The position numbers were made by a program, and so were the translations under genes. From Clostridiales bacterium (GTDB lineage Bacteria > Bacillota > Clostridia > Christensenellales > HGM11417), in assembly GCA_012519285.1 (NCBI GenBank), contig JAAYQN010000060.1, positions 1-42,739 of the forward strand: DNA of 42,739 nucleotides. The letters run 5' to 3'. Numbering within the stretch: position 1 is the stretch's first letter; the number at the start of each line of letters is the position of its first letter. The notes under the pieces are model-generated. The model ran no database searches. It was not told the origin of the DNA and was given only the letters and a program-made list of their open reading frames with translations. Shown piece after piece: positions 1 through 11,050 of the stretch.

Positions 1-35
1 ACATCATCTTTCATACCCCTTCTCCTTTGGATTTT

Positions 36-2408
36 TTATATTATCAGGTCCTGCGGGCCGATATCGAATATTACGCCCATCTCTTGGCTGTAATGGGCCT
101 TGCTTAGCACCAATATTCCCGAGCCGTCGTCCGAAAGGCTGCTTATGGCCCCTTGCTGCCAAAGTTTTGAAAACTCGTGTTCGAACAGCGACACGCCGTA
201 CTTTTCGAGCTGCCTTATCAATGGGATCTTATCTCTAACCGCTTTATCTTTAGGCAAGCTCCTGTAACGTTCTATCAACTCTTCCGATTTATCGTAGCAA
301 ACTATGACTGCCTTCGCGTTTTTGTCTATCACTGAAAAACACTCATCGGCGGATTTAAAGGCCTGCGCGACTGTTCCGGGGAAAGGTGATTTGTTCCTGT
401 TGTAGTAATTTTTTTTGCCCGCGTCGTTTTGCGAGAGCATGGTGTAGACGGAAACGCCCGTCTTGGTCGGGTAATACATTATGTTTTTGCGGCGATGGTA
501 ATAGTAGTCATAGAACTTTTTCATCATGTCTCTGCTCGTGTCCAAAGAGGATTCTTCCCTGTAAATCTTGGAGGTGACTTCCTTTCCTTCCTTGATTTCT
601 TCAAGGTTGTTCAGGTTCTCGCTTGCTATGGGCACGATGTAAACTTCCTTGACAGGGTCCTCACCGTGGCGGTTGCACCTGCCCGCCGCCTGCGTTATGG
701 AATCAAGGCCCGCCATGGCGCGCACCACGCACCTGAAGGAAATGTCGACGCCCGCCTCCACAAGCTGAGTGGCGACGCAGATTATCGGCCTTTTCTCGTC
801 AAGTGCCTTTATTACAGCATTTATTACGTTTTTTTTGTGAGCCGAACACATCGAATTGGAAAGGTGGTAAAGCCCGAAGCGGCCGCCGTTTAAAAGCTTT
901 AGTTTTTCAAAGAGTGCCCTCGCGGTAACCTTTGTGTTGAGTATTGCCAGGCAGTTGCCGTTTTCGGTTGCCTTGTCGAATACAAACTGCGAGAGGCTGT
1001 CGATATCCATCTCGCGCTCGACCACGAGCTTTGTGCGCCTCAGCTTTTCAAAAGCTTCCTCGACGTTGTCAACAAGCTCGCAATCGGGGCTTAAAGGCAG
1101 GTTTTTCCTCTCCGCTTCGTGCAGCAGGGGCTGCGTGGCGGTGCAGAGCAGGATGGTGGAGCCGCAAACCTTTGAGAGAAAGGTTACCACTTCATTGAAC
1201 AGATGGACGCACTTTAGGGGAAGGGACTGTATCTCGTCGAAGATGATGACGGCTTCGGCCATGGAGTGGAACTTTCGCAGCTTACCGGCGGATGAGGACA
1301 TTACCGTCTCGAGAAATTCCACCATGGTGGTTATGATGATGGGGCTGTCCCATCTCGAAGTGGCGAGCTTCCTTATCTCGCACTCTCTTTCATCCTCAGG
1401 CAGGGTGATGTTGGAATGGTGCTCGAGGAGGAAGTCGCTTTGTTCGCCAAGGTTTAAGATGTCGCGAATATTCTTAGCAGTTTGTTCAATTATTGATAAG
1501 TAGGGAATTACATAGATTATACGTTTCTTGCCTTTTTCCTTACAATGATGCAGCGCAAACCTCAAGGAAGAGAGAGTTTTGCCTCCGCCGGTGGGGGCCG
1601 AGAGATGGTAAATCCCGCACTCTCTCTCCGCGGCCTTCCTACATTTATTGGATATGTCAGCGCGGATTTTATCGATGTCCCTGTCGTTTCTGAAACCGGA
1701 TATGTTGGCCTCGAAGGTTTCAATGAGGCCTTGCCAGTCGGCGGGCTTGTCCTGGTACCGCTGCTGCGCTTCAAACAGATAGGCGTCCAGGCGGTCGGCG
1801 TCAATCAGGCAGGAGTAGAGGTACTTGACGAGAAGGCCAAGCGCAAAGTTGGCGGAATGCATATCGGAATAATTTTCAAATATCGGCTTTATGAGCCGGC
1901 TTGCCTCAGTCTTTGCCCTTGAAAAAATGGCTTTTACCTGCTCGAGCTCGATATTTCCCACCATTTCTTCATAGCACAGATCGGGGGCAGGTTTGTCCAG
2001 CTTTTCCAAAAATGTCTCCGTTCCATCGGGAGAGCAGGCGTCGGCAAGGTCACTATGATGGCCGGCTATGGCCAGAGCGAGGATCTCCCTTAAGAACTGA
2101 GTGGCATTGTCGTCATCAGCGAGGTAGGACAAGATGGCGCCTTGAATTGAATGGAAAACGCTGCCGCGCCTGCCTTGCTCGCCCATGAGATAGTTTTGAA
2201 ATTTTGCCGTCGCCTTGCCTGCGTCATGCAAGTACGCAATCAGCTTGAAGATGTTTTCGGTTTGAAAAGGCTTTGCAAATTTGATTGCTAAATCAGCTAC
2301 GTTTGAAAGGTGTTTCTGCAGGGTCTGAAACCTGATTTGGCCGTCGGGGTCTTCAACCTTGCGGGCCATAATGCTGTCGTCTTTTATGATTTTAACCTTT
2401 GTATCCAT
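36..2408 (-). CDS. cas3: CRISPR-associated helicase/nuclease Cas3 (type I, N-terminal HD domain)
   Basis: 790 aa; HD motif LHDAGKATAKF and downstream GHHSD; Walker A SAPTGGGKT; DEIQ box; TATQP; VEAGVD and QAAGRCNRHG helicase motifs. Confidence 0.93.
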   Translation of the reverse strand: MDTKVKIIKDDSIMARKVEDPDGQIRFQTLQKHLSNVADLAIKFAKPFQTENIFKLIAYLHDAGKATAKFQNYLMGEQGRRGSVFHSIQGAILSYLADDDNATQFLREILALAIAGHHSDLADACSPDGTETFLEKLDKPAPDLCYEEMVGNIELEQVKAIFSRAKTEASRLIKPIFENYSDMHSANFALGLLVKYLYSCLIDADRLDAYLFEAQQRYQDKPADWQGLIETFEANISGFRNDRDIDKIRADISNKCRKAAERECGIYHLSAPTGGGKTLSSLRFALHHCKEKGKKRIIYVIPYLSIIEQTAKNIRDILNLGEQSDFLLEHHSNITLPEDERECEIRKLATSRWDSPIIITTMVEFLETVMSSSAGKLRKFHSMAEAVIIFDEIQSLPLKCVHLFNEVVTFLSKVCGSTILLCTATQPLLHEAERKNLPLSPDCELVDNVEEAFEKLRRTKLVVEREMDIDSLSQFVFDKATENGNCLAILNTKVTARALFEKLKLLNGGRFGLYHLSNSMCSAHKKNVINAVIKALDEKRPIICVATQLVEAGVDISFRCVVRAMAGLDSITQAAGRCNRHGEDPVKEVYIVPIASENLNNLEEIKEGKEVTSKIYREESSLDTSRDMMKKFYDYYYHRRKNIMYYPTKTGVSVYTMLSQNDAGKKNYYNRNKSPFPGTVAQAFKSADECFSVIDKNAKAVIVCYDKSEELIERYRSLPKDKAVRDKIPLIRQLEKYGVSLFEHEFSKLWQQGAISSLSDDGSGILVLSKAHYSQEMGVIFDIGPQDLII

Positions 2409-2815
2409 ATGTCCCTCTTAAATAATGCTATTTAAAGTTAATCAACGGGCCCACAAGGAAGCGTAAGCAAAATCATGCCATAGAATATAAGCTGCAAATT
2501 TGAGGCTTAATGATGTTTTTGCCTGAATGTGTTGGTAAGAGGCTATCTTTCAGAGCTTAACAAAATTATATAATAAAAAATATGCCAACGGTGTGTCATC
2601 ATTTAAAAATTTTTTTAAATTTTTATACAATTATACTATAACAGAAATGATTTTTCCACATTATTGATTATTTTCTGTGCGATTGCCTGAAAGCATAGGG
2701 AAAAGATGTCCAAGCCGAGGCCAAGGCGTGCTCAATGCATAAATGCAGAGGTGGGGGCTACAAATTATGGTGATTGAAAACGAAAAATCCCCGCTTATAT
2801 GCAGGGATTTGACTG

Positions 2816-2891
2816 TGGTGGAGATAAGGGGACTCGAACCCCTGACTTTCACAATGCCATTGTGACACTCTACCAACTGAGTTATATCCCC
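2816..2891 (-). tRNA. tRNA-Ala(GGC)
   Basis: Minus strand GGGGATATAACTCAGTTGGTAGAGTGTCACAATGGCATTGTGAAAGTCAGGGGTTCGAGTCCCCTTATCTCCACCA; cloverleaf folds; G3:U70 alanine identity pair; encoded CCA. Confidence 0.93.
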
Positions 2892-2892
2892 A

Positions 2893-2948
2893 AGATATAT
2901 ATGGTCTTATATGCCATTCAAGCGCTCTACCAATTGAGCTACACCCCC
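2893..2948 (-). pseudogene. truncated tRNA-like 5' half (Ala-GGC-like), no T arm or 3' acceptor strand
   Basis: Minus strand GGGGGTGTAGCTCAATTGGTAGAGCGCTTGAATGGCATATAAG: acceptor 5' strand, D arm and degenerate anticodon arm (31:39 mismatch); then AT-rich sequence leading directly into the intact tRNA-Ala. Confidence 0.75.
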
Positions 2949-3044
2949 ATGGCCAGCTTTATAAAATATATCATAATTCGCACGGTTTGACAAGCAAATA
3001 AAGAGATTGGGGACAGAATATAAAAGGCCGCATTGCGGCCTGCC

Positions 3045-3119
3045 TGGAGCGGGAAACGAGATTTGAACTCGCGACATTCGCCTTGGCAAGGCGACACTCT
3101 ACCGCTGAGCTATTCCCGC
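3045..3119 (-). tRNA. tRNA-Gly(GCC)
   Basis: GCGGGAATAGCTCAGCGGTAGAGTGTCGCCTTGCCAAGGCGAATGTCGCGAGTTCAAATCTCGTTTCCCGCTCCA; anticodon GCC. Confidence 0.95.
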
Positions 3120-3131
3120 TCGTTTTTCAAA

Positions 3132-3215
3132 TGGTGCGGACGAAGAGACTTGAACTCCCACATCAAAGATACCAGATCCTAAGTCTGGCGCGTCTGCCAA
3201 TTCCGCCACGTCCGC
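3132..3215 (-). tRNA. tRNA-Leu(TAG)
   Basis: GCGGACGTGGCGGAATTGGCAGACGCGCCAGACTTAGGATCTGG...TCCGCACCA; class II variable arm; anticodon TAG. Confidence 0.95.
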
Positions 3216-3331
3216 CCGTTTTTGAGTATCTAATAATATACCACAAAGCCATAAAAAAGTCAAAGCATTGGGACCCAAAAACCCCGCGGCGGACGGTGCG
3301 TAACGGCTCAGCCTGCCCTTTCCGGCAAGCC

Positions 3332-3523
3332 TTAAGCCCTCTTCACTTTGCCGCTCTTAAGGCACCTCGCGCACACGTAAACTTTCTCCGTGGCGCCGTT
3401 TTCCTTTACTATCCTTACCTTCTGAAGGTTTGCCTTCCAGAAGGTGGGCGTCTTTCTGTTGGAATGGCTTACCAGATTGCCGCTCATCTTCCCTTTATTG
3501 CAAACGCTACACACACGAGCCAT
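3332..3523 (-). CDS. rpmB: 50S ribosomal protein L28
   Basis: MARVCSVCNKGKMSGNLVSHSNRKTPTFWKANLQKVRIV...; internal ATG with GGAGGTGG RBS preferred over the longer ORF start. Confidence 0.93.
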   Translation of the reverse strand: MARVCSVCNKGKMSGNLVSHSNRKTPTFWKANLQKVRIVKENGATEKVYVCARCLKSGKVKRA

Positions 3524-3628
3524 GCTTCCACCTCCCGTCCATTTTAATTGCGCCTGAATTTGAGACCTAAATATAATATCATTTATCGTGAATTTTTGCA
3601 AGTAAATTAGCTCGCGACATTTTTGCCC

Positions 3629-3663
3629 AAAAAGGAAAGCCCCTTGACATCCGCAAGGGGCTT
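3629..3663 (-). terminator. intrinsic terminator downstream of pckG
   Basis: Minus AAGCCCCTTG...CAAGGGGCTT followed by TCCTTTTT. Confidence 0.75.
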
Positions 3664-3697
3664 GAAATGATGGAGGGTTACCCCGAATGGGTTAAAG

Positions 3698-5461
3698 TTA
3701 ATCAAGATTGGACTTTAAAATCTCAAGCTGCTTTAAAAGCTCTTTGGGCAGCCTGTCGCCGAACTGCCTGTAGAATTCGGTTATGCCCTCGACTTCCTTC
3801 ATCCAGGCATCTTTATCCACCTTAAGGAGTTCTCTGATAGTGTCTATCGTAAGATTGAGACCCTCGATGTTTATATCTTCGGGCTTTGGCAGGTAGCCGA
3901 TGGGGGCTTCCGCGGCGTCTACCCTGCCCTCGCACCTGGAGATTATCCAGTCGAGCACCCTCATGTTCTCGCCGTAGCCCGGCCAGATGAACTTGCCGTT
4001 GTCGTCGAGGCGGAACCAGTTGACGTTGAAAAACCTGGGCTTTTTGTCGTCGTCGATTTTCCTGCCCATGTCAAGCCAGTGCCGGAAGTAGTCGCCCATG
4101 TGGTAGCCGCAAAACGGCAGCATAGCCATGGGGTCGCGCCTTACCACGCCCACCTTTCCGGCGGCCGCCGCCGTGGTCTCCGACGCCATTATGGAGCCGA
4201 CGAACACGCCGTGCTCCCAGTCCCTCGCCTCGTATACCAGCGGGGCGGTCTTTGCCCTCCTTCCGCCAAACACTATTGCCGAAAGCGGCACTCCCTGAGG
4301 GTTCTCAAACTCGCTGCTTATGCAGGGGCAGTTCTTGGCGGGCGCGGTGAACCTGGAGTTGGGGTGGGCGCCCTTTTCGCCCGAAGAGGGGTCCCACCTG
4401 TTGCCCTTCCAGTCGACGGCGTTCCTGGGAGGCTCCTCATCCAGCCCTTCCCACCATACCGTGTTGTCGTCGAGGTCGTGCACGACGTTGGTGAATATGG
4501 TGTTTCTCTTTACGGTGGCAAGCGCATTGGGGTTAGACTTGGAATTTGTCCCCGGGGCCACGCCGAAGAAGCCGTACTCGGGGTTGACGGCGTAAAGCCT
4601 GCCGTCGCTGCCTTTCCTTATCCACGCTATGTCGTCGCCCACGCACCAGACGCGGTAGCCTTTCTTATAATACCCTTCGGGCGGGATGAGCATGGCGAGA
4701 TTGGTCTTTCCGCACGCGGAGGGAAAGGCCGCGGCGATATACTTTATGTCGCCGTCAGGTTTTTGCAGGCCCAAAATAAGCATGTGTTCCGCCATCCAGC
4801 CTTCCTGTTTGCCCTGATAGGAAGCTATCCTGAGCGCAAAGCACTTTTTGCCCAGCAGCACGTTGCCGCCGTATCCTGAATTGATGGACCAAATGGCGTT
4901 GTCCTCGGGGAAATGGCATATGTACCTGTCTTCTTCCGACAGCTGCGCCTTCGAGTGCAGGCCCCTCACGAAGTCATCGCTGTCGCCCAGCGCCTTTAGC
5001 ACCTCGGTGCCTACCCTCGTCATTATCCTCATGTTGAGCACGACGTATATGGAATCTGTGAGCTCTATGCCTATCTTGGAGAAGGGGGAGCCGATTACGC
5101 CCATGGAGTAAGGGATAACGTACATCGTCCTGCCCTTCATTGAGCCGTCAAAGAGCCTGGAGAGCTTGGCGTAAGCTTCCTTGAGGTCCATCCAGTTGTT
5201 GGTGGGGCCCGCGTCCTCCTTGCTCCTCGTGCATATGAATGTGCGGTGCTCCACCCTCGCCACGTCGTTTACCGCCGTCCTGTGAAGGAGGCAGCCGGGA
5301 AGCAGCTTTTGGTTTAGCCTTATGACTTCGCCCGTCCTTATCGCCTCTTCGGTGAGCTTTTCGTAAAGTTCCTCGCTGCCGTCAATCCACACCACGTCAT
5401 TGGGCTTGGTGAGCGTCTTGGCCTCTTCGACAAACCGCAAAACTTTTTTGTTGATGGTCAT
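3698..5461 (-). CDS. pckG: phosphoenolpyruvate carboxykinase (GTP)
   Basis: 587 aa; FPSACGKTNLAMLIPP nucleotide-binding motif; overall GTP-PEPCK pattern. Confidence 0.95.
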   Translation of the reverse strand: MTINKKVLRFVEEAKTLTKPNDVVWIDGSEELYEKLTEEAIRTGEVIRLNQKLLPGCLLHRTAVNDVARVEHRTFICTRSKEDAGPTNNWMDLKEAYAKLSRLFDGSMKGRTMYVIPYSMGVIGSPFSKIGIELTDSIYVVLNMRIMTRVGTEVLKALGDSDDFVRGLHSKAQLSEEDRYICHFPEDNAIWSINSGYGGNVLLGKKCFALRIASYQGKQEGWMAEHMLILGLQKPDGDIKYIAAAFPSACGKTNLAMLIPPEGYYKKGYRVWCVGDDIAWIRKGSDGRLYAVNPEYGFFGVAPGTNSKSNPNALATVKRNTIFTNVVHDLDDNTVWWEGLDEEPPRNAVDWKGNRWDPSSGEKGAHPNSRFTAPAKNCPCISSEFENPQGVPLSAIVFGGRRAKTAPLVYEARDWEHGVFVGSIMASETTAAAAGKVGVVRRDPMAMLPFCGYHMGDYFRHWLDMGRKIDDDKKPRFFNVNWFRLDDNGKFIWPGYGENMRVLDWIISRCEGRVDAAEAPIGYLPKPEDINIEGLNLTIDTIRELLKVDKDAWMKEVEGITEFYRQFGDRLPKELLKQLEILKSNLD

Positions 5462-5736
5462 ATTTTATCTCCTGAAAATAATTTTTCTCAAGTTATAAGC
5501 CTGCCGCAGCGCCTCGCTAAAGCAAGCTAAAGAAATTCAAACATTCCCCCATTATAAACTTCATATCCATTCTATCACATTTAGGCCTCTCGGGCAAATA
5601 AAGAGGCTTAACAATATGTAATACCTGCTATAAAAAATTATTTAACCTTTACCGTATGCGCCTTAATTGGCACAATGCGATGAAACAATGTATAAAGCGG
5701 ATACCCTTAACCATCATTACAGCCATGATGCGCATG

Positions 5737-5765
5737 AAAAAAGGCATCCCGTTTTACGGAATGCC
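5737..5765 (-). terminator. intrinsic terminator downstream of gap
   Basis: Minus GGCATTCCGTAAAACGGGATGCC then TTTTTT. Confidence 0.8.
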
Positions 5766-5783
5766 CTTAAAATCATTTGCTCA

Positions 5784-6800
<1,017 letters not shown>

Positions 6801-6896
6801 TTATTATTCTCCTTGTAAAAAATGATTTCGTTAAATTTTAAACATTTATTATATTATAAGCATATCGAATGATTTTATCAAGCAAAATTTTCCATC

Positions 6897-8012
6897 TTAT
6901 TTGAGGTTTTCGGGATTGAGGCAAGTAAGCTCCCCGGGGATGAAGAGCCCGTCCTTCCTTATCAGTTTGCCGTCAAAATAGATCTCTCCGCCGCCGTACT
7001 CGGGGGTGTGAACCTGCACGAGGTCCCAGTGAATCGCAGACTCGTTGCCGTTGTATGCCTCTTTATAGCTGCTGCCCGGCGTGAAGTGAATGGAGCCGCT
7101 TATCTTTTCGTCGAAAAGGATGTCGCCGATTGGCCTGATGATGTAAGGGTTTACTCCTATGGCGAACTCGCCCACGTAGCGCGCCCCCTCGTCGGTATCC
7201 AGCACCTTGATGAGCTTGTCGGTGTAATTTGCCGTGGCCTCAACTATCTTACCGTCCTTGAACAGCAGGCTGACGTTTTCGTACTTTACGCCCGAATTTA
7301 TGGAAGGCGTATTGTAGGTTATCCTGCCGTTGACGCTGCCTTTAATGGGCGCGGTGTAAATCTCGCCGTCGGGGATGTTGCTCCTGCCCGAGCACTTTAT
7401 CGCGGGCATGCCCTTTATGGAAAAGGTTATGTCAGTGCCTTGAGCGACGATGCGCACCTCGTCTGTCTTTTCCATCAGCTTCTTTAAGGCATCGAGCGCC
7501 CTGTCCATCTTGCCGTAATCGAGGTTGCACACGTCAAAAAAGAAATCCTCGAACGCCTCGGTGCTCATCCCCGCGAGCTGCGCGAAGGAGGGCAGCGGGT
7601 AGCGCAGGATAACCCACTTTGTTTTTGTCACCCTTATGTCGTGGTGCACGGGCTGGCTGTAATGGGACATGAAAATCTGTATCTTTTCAGGCGGGACGTC
7701 GCTGTACTCGAAGGAGTTTACGCCTCCCCTTATGGCGATGTATGCGTCCATGTCCTCCATCCTGTACTTGGCGTACTTTGCTAGGATGTCGCAGTGTTCC
7801 TCGCTGGTGCCAAGAAGCAGCTGCCTCTGCACGCGCGGGTCGGTGAGGCTGACTATAGGATAGCCGCCCACGGCATAGACCTCTCTTATTATCTCGTTTA
7901 TCAGCAAATGGTCCACGCCCGAACCCTCGATGAGAATCTTCTCGCCCTTTTTGAGCCTGCAGGAATAGTTTACGAGGTTTTTGGCAAGCTGGGAATACCT
8001 TACGTCTTTCAT
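6897..8012 (-). CDS. M29 family aminopeptidase
   Basis: 371 aa; KGEKILIEG N-terminus; EFAIGVNPYI, SIHFTPGSSY and HWDLV motifs of M29 (AmpS/PepS-type) aminopeptidases. Confidence 0.85.
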   Translation of the reverse strand: MKDVRYSQLAKNLVNYSCRLKKGEKILIEGSGVDHLLINEIIREVYAVGGYPIVSLTDPRVQRQLLLGTSEEHCDILAKYAKYRMEDMDAYIAIRGGVNSFEYSDVPPEKIQIFMSHYSQPVHHDIRVTKTKWVILRYPLPSFAQLAGMSTEAFEDFFFDVCNLDYGKMDRALDALKKLMEKTDEVRIVAQGTDITFSIKGMPAIKCSGRSNIPDGEIYTAPIKGSVNGRITYNTPSINSGVKYENVSLLFKDGKIVEATANYTDKLIKVLDTDEGARYVGEFAIGVNPYIIRPIGDILFDEKISGSIHFTPGSSYKEAYNGNESAIHWDLVQVHTPEYGGGEIYFDGKLIRKDGLFIPGELTCLNPENLK

Positions 8013-8236
8013 GGCCTTCCTCCCGTTTTCTAAGAAAATTATACATCAGTGAAGGGAAAAAGCAAAACATAAATTCTCTTTTGCAGCCGCTTTTTGGCAG
8101 GGTATAATGCTTTTTGGCGTTTTCATGTTCTTTTCATTATTATTATTTTATAATTGCCCAGATATGCATTAAACGTTATGAGTTTGGGAGAAAAAAGGTT
8201 ATAATAATTTATGGAAAAACAATCGGAGGTCGAAAG

Positions 8237-9178
8237 ATGCCACTTGTAACCACCAAGAAGATGTTTGAAAAGGCCTATGCGGGAGGATACGCCATAGGCG
8301 CTTTCAACGTAAACAATATGGAGACCATTCAGGCCATCGTCGAGGCGGGAAAACTCGAGAACGCTCCCCTCATCCTTCAGGTTTCCGCGGGGGCAAGAAG
8401 GTACGCCAATCCCACGTACTTGAAAAAGCTCGTCGAGGCGGCGGTAATCGACAGCGGCCTTCCCATCGCGCTTCACCTCGACCATGGCAATTCTTTCGAG
8501 CTGTGCAAGGATGCCATCGACAATGGCTTCACCTCGGTCATGATCGATGCTTCAAAATATCCTCTTGAAGAGAACATCAGGATTACAGAAAAAGTGGTCG
8601 AATACGCCCACGAGCGCGGCGTGACCGTCGAGGCGGAGCTGGGAAAACTCGCGGGAATTGAGGACGACGTTAACGTAGCCGACGAGGATTCCACGTTCAC
8701 AAACCCCGACGAGGTGTATGAGTTCGTTTCGAGGACCAACTGCGATTCCCTTGCAATCGCCATCGGGACAAGCCACGGCGCCTACAAATTCAAGGGAGAG
8801 CCAAGGCTTAGGTTCGACATACTCGAAAAGGTGGAAAAGCTCCTGCCCAATTTCCCCATAGTACTCCACGGCGCGTCCTCAGTGCCTGAAAATTACGTCG
8901 GGATAATCAACCAATACGGCGGCAGCATGCCGGGAGCGAAGGGAGTTCCCGAGGAGATGCTTAGGAAAGCTGCCACGATGGCGGTGTGCAAGATAAACAT
9001 TGACTCCGACCTGCGCCTCGCCTTCACCGCGGCGATAAGGAAATACCTTGCCGAAAACCCCTCCCACTTCGACCTCAGGCAATACCTCGGGCCGTCAAGG
9101 GAGGCCGTAAAGGAAATGGTAAGGCACAAGCTGGTAAACGTGCTCGGCTGCGCGGGAAAGGCGCACGAGATGCTATAA
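8237..9178 (+). CDS. fba: class II fructose-1,6-bisphosphate aldolase
   Basis: MPLVTTKKMFEKAYAGGYAIGAFNVNN; LHLDHG zinc ligands; LAIAIGTSHGAYKF; RBS CGGAGG before 8237. Confidence 0.95.
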   Translation: MPLVTTKKMFEKAYAGGYAIGAFNVNNMETIQAIVEAGKLENAPLILQVSAGARRYANPTYLKKLVEAAVIDSGLPIALHLDHGNSFELCKDAIDNGFTSVMIDASKYPLEENIRITEKVVEYAHERGVTVEAELGKLAGIEDDVNVADEDSTFTNPDEVYEFVSRTNCDSLAIAIGTSHGAYKFKGEPRLRFDILEKVEKLLPNFPIVLHGASSVPENYVGIINQYGGSMPGAKGVPEEMLRKAATMAVCKINIDSDLRLAFTAAIRKYLAENPSHFDLRQYLGPSREAVKEMVRHKLVNVLGCAGKAHEML

Positions 9179-9191
9179 ACACAAACATTAT

Positions 9192-9226
9192 AGCCCCATG
9201 GGAAGTTCCCATGGGGCTTCTTTTTG
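9192..9226 (+). terminator. intrinsic terminator downstream of fba
   Basis: GCCCCATGGGAAGTTCCCATGGGGCTTCTTTTT. Confidence 0.8.
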
Positions 9227-9901
9227 CTATTTGTAATGCGCTATGACGTCGTCGTTCTTTTTGTCATAGCTGGCAAGGGCGACGGATTTTACCTCCTCTT
9301 CGCTCATGCCGAGCTTGGAAAGCAGCCACTTTTTGTCCTTGCCTGCTTCCTTCAGCGCATTCTCTATTATTCGCCCGTCCATAATAAAATCAATGGAGAG
9401 GGAGGACTTTTCCTTGTCGAGGTTCATGTCGCCGCAGGTGGTAGGCGAGGCGTTTTCCTTCGGCAATATGGAGAGCTGCCCGTCGGTCTCGAAGATGCAG
9501 TACGCTATGTCGTTGACGTCAAAGAAATTTTTCTCGCGGCACATTGACAAGAACTGGTTGAGGTCGAGCTTGGATTTTACGAGGTTTTCGTAATTGAGCT
9601 TGCCGTTGTAGACCAAAATCAGGGGCGTGCCCTGCAAGAGCTTCCTTATCTTTATGGATTTTCTCGAAAGCAGGTTGATAATAAAATCCAGCGCGGCGTA
9701 CAGCGCCATGGCAATGAGGAAGTGGTATTGCGGTATCTGGCTGTCAACCGCCATCTGTGCGGCTATCGAGCCGATGGATATGCCCACCACATAATCGACA
9801 AATTCCAGCTGGGCGATCTGCTTTTTGCCCATTATCTTGGCTATGATAAAGAGCGCCAAAAACGATGATGTCGCGGTCAGGATTACCCTCAAAACTTCCA
9901 T
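9227..9901 (-). CDS. DUF421 (YetF-type) membrane protein
   Basis: 224 aa; N-terminal TM helices; GKKQIAQLEFVDYVVGISIGSIAA and GTPLILVYNGKL motifs. Confidence 0.85.
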   Translation of the reverse strand: MEVLRVILTATSSFLALFIIAKIMGKKQIAQLEFVDYVVGISIGSIAAQMAVDSQIPQYHFLIAMALYAALDFIINLLSRKSIKIRKLLQGTPLILVYNGKLNYENLVKSKLDLNQFLSMCREKNFFDVNDIAYCIFETDGQLSILPKENASPTTCGDMNLDKEKSSLSIDFIMDGRIIENALKEAGKDKKWLLSKLGMSEEEVKSVALASYDKKNDDVIAHYK

Positions 9902-9917
9902 ATGCCTTTCTTTTTCT

Positions 9918-10874
9918 CTATAGATTTATGCCTTTTTTCAAATTGCAGCTAAAGTAGCCGCCATTATCGTCCTTTTTCACCGCTGCCTTATTCTTTGAGA
10001 GGAACCTCACGAGCTGGTACACGTTTATCCATATCTCGCCCGGGCCGTCCTCCTGGCTGGGGTCGAAGATGAGCTGGAGGCCGAAATGCAGGTGAGGCCT
10101 GGTCTTCATGTTCCTGTTTTCCTTGAAGCTGTATCCCGTGACGCCGAGGTAGCCTATAACCTGGCCCCCCTCCACTCTCTTGCCCTTTTCCAGCCCTTCG
10201 GCATAGGGCTTGTCCTTCCTGAGGTGGGCATAATAATAGTAACGCAGCCCGTCCAAGGACCTTATGCCTATCCTCCAGCCGCCGAACCTGTTCCAGCCAA
10301 GCTCGGTCACTATCCCCCCTTCCACGGCTATTACGGGGGTGCCGATGGCTCCGAACATGTCATGGCCGAGGTGCACCCTCTTAAAGCCGTAGGTGCGCGA
10401 GTTGCCGAAGTCGTCGCTGCCGCTGTACCAAAAGCCCCTGGCGAGCGGGAAATAGGCTTTCAGGCCGTAGCCCACCTCCCCCGTCTCCTCTATCCTGTAA
10501 AATCCGATATATTCGGCGAATATGGAGCTGTACGCTTCGTGATAGTATTTGTAATATTTGTTGCCGCCGCAAATCTCAGCCATGGTAATGCCACCGTCGA
10601 GCTTCTCTATCAGGGCGTTGAGGTTTTTCAGATCCCTCTTATAACTGAACTTGTTACCGTTTTTCATGGCAAGGTAGGCGAGCAAGTCCACGAAGTTATA
10701 GTGCACCTTCTCCTTGACGGACTTTACGTCGAGCTCGTAGCACCTGTTCATGACTTCCGCCGTGGCGTTGAAGTCCACCCATTTTATGAAGCCGCCCTCG
10801 GCGCCCGCTCTCCCCCATGGGCAGAGCAGGAGCGCGACTATGAGGGTTATGGCGCAACTTTTAGCGTACTTCAT
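9918..10874 (-). CDS. M23 family metallopeptidase, secreted
   Basis: Signal peptide; HLGHDMFGAIGTPVIAVEGG and RPHLHFGL zinc motifs. Confidence 0.85.
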   Translation of the reverse strand: MKYAKSCAITLIVALLLCPWGRAGAEGGFIKWVDFNATAEVMNRCYELDVKSVKEKVHYNFVDLLAYLAMKNGNKFSYKRDLKNLNALIEKLDGGITMAEICGGNKYYKYYHEAYSSIFAEYIGFYRIEETGEVGYGLKAYFPLARGFWYSGSDDFGNSRTYGFKRVHLGHDMFGAIGTPVIAVEGGIVTELGWNRFGGWRIGIRSLDGLRYYYYAHLRKDKPYAEGLEKGKRVEGGQVIGYLGVTGYSFKENRNMKTRPHLHFGLQLIFDPSQEDGPGEIWINVYQLVRFLSKNKAAVKKDDNGGYFSCNLKKGINL

Positions 10875-11050
10875 ACCGTTATTTAGTATCCTAATAAGGG
10901 ATTGTTATTATGCACGGACCCCTATGGTAAAGTTTGCAAAAGCAGAGCCTTTTAAAATGACGCGCTATGAAACCCTGAATTTTGTGCCGACAGGCTGTTA
11001 AACTCTTTAAAAAAAGGCATACTACTAAAAAGGAGAAAGGAGAGCTTTGC

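Noticed and set aside
2799-3547. Short ORFs over the tRNA cluster
   Set aside because: They translate tRNA genes (e.g. GDKGTRTPDF), a well-known spurious pattern.
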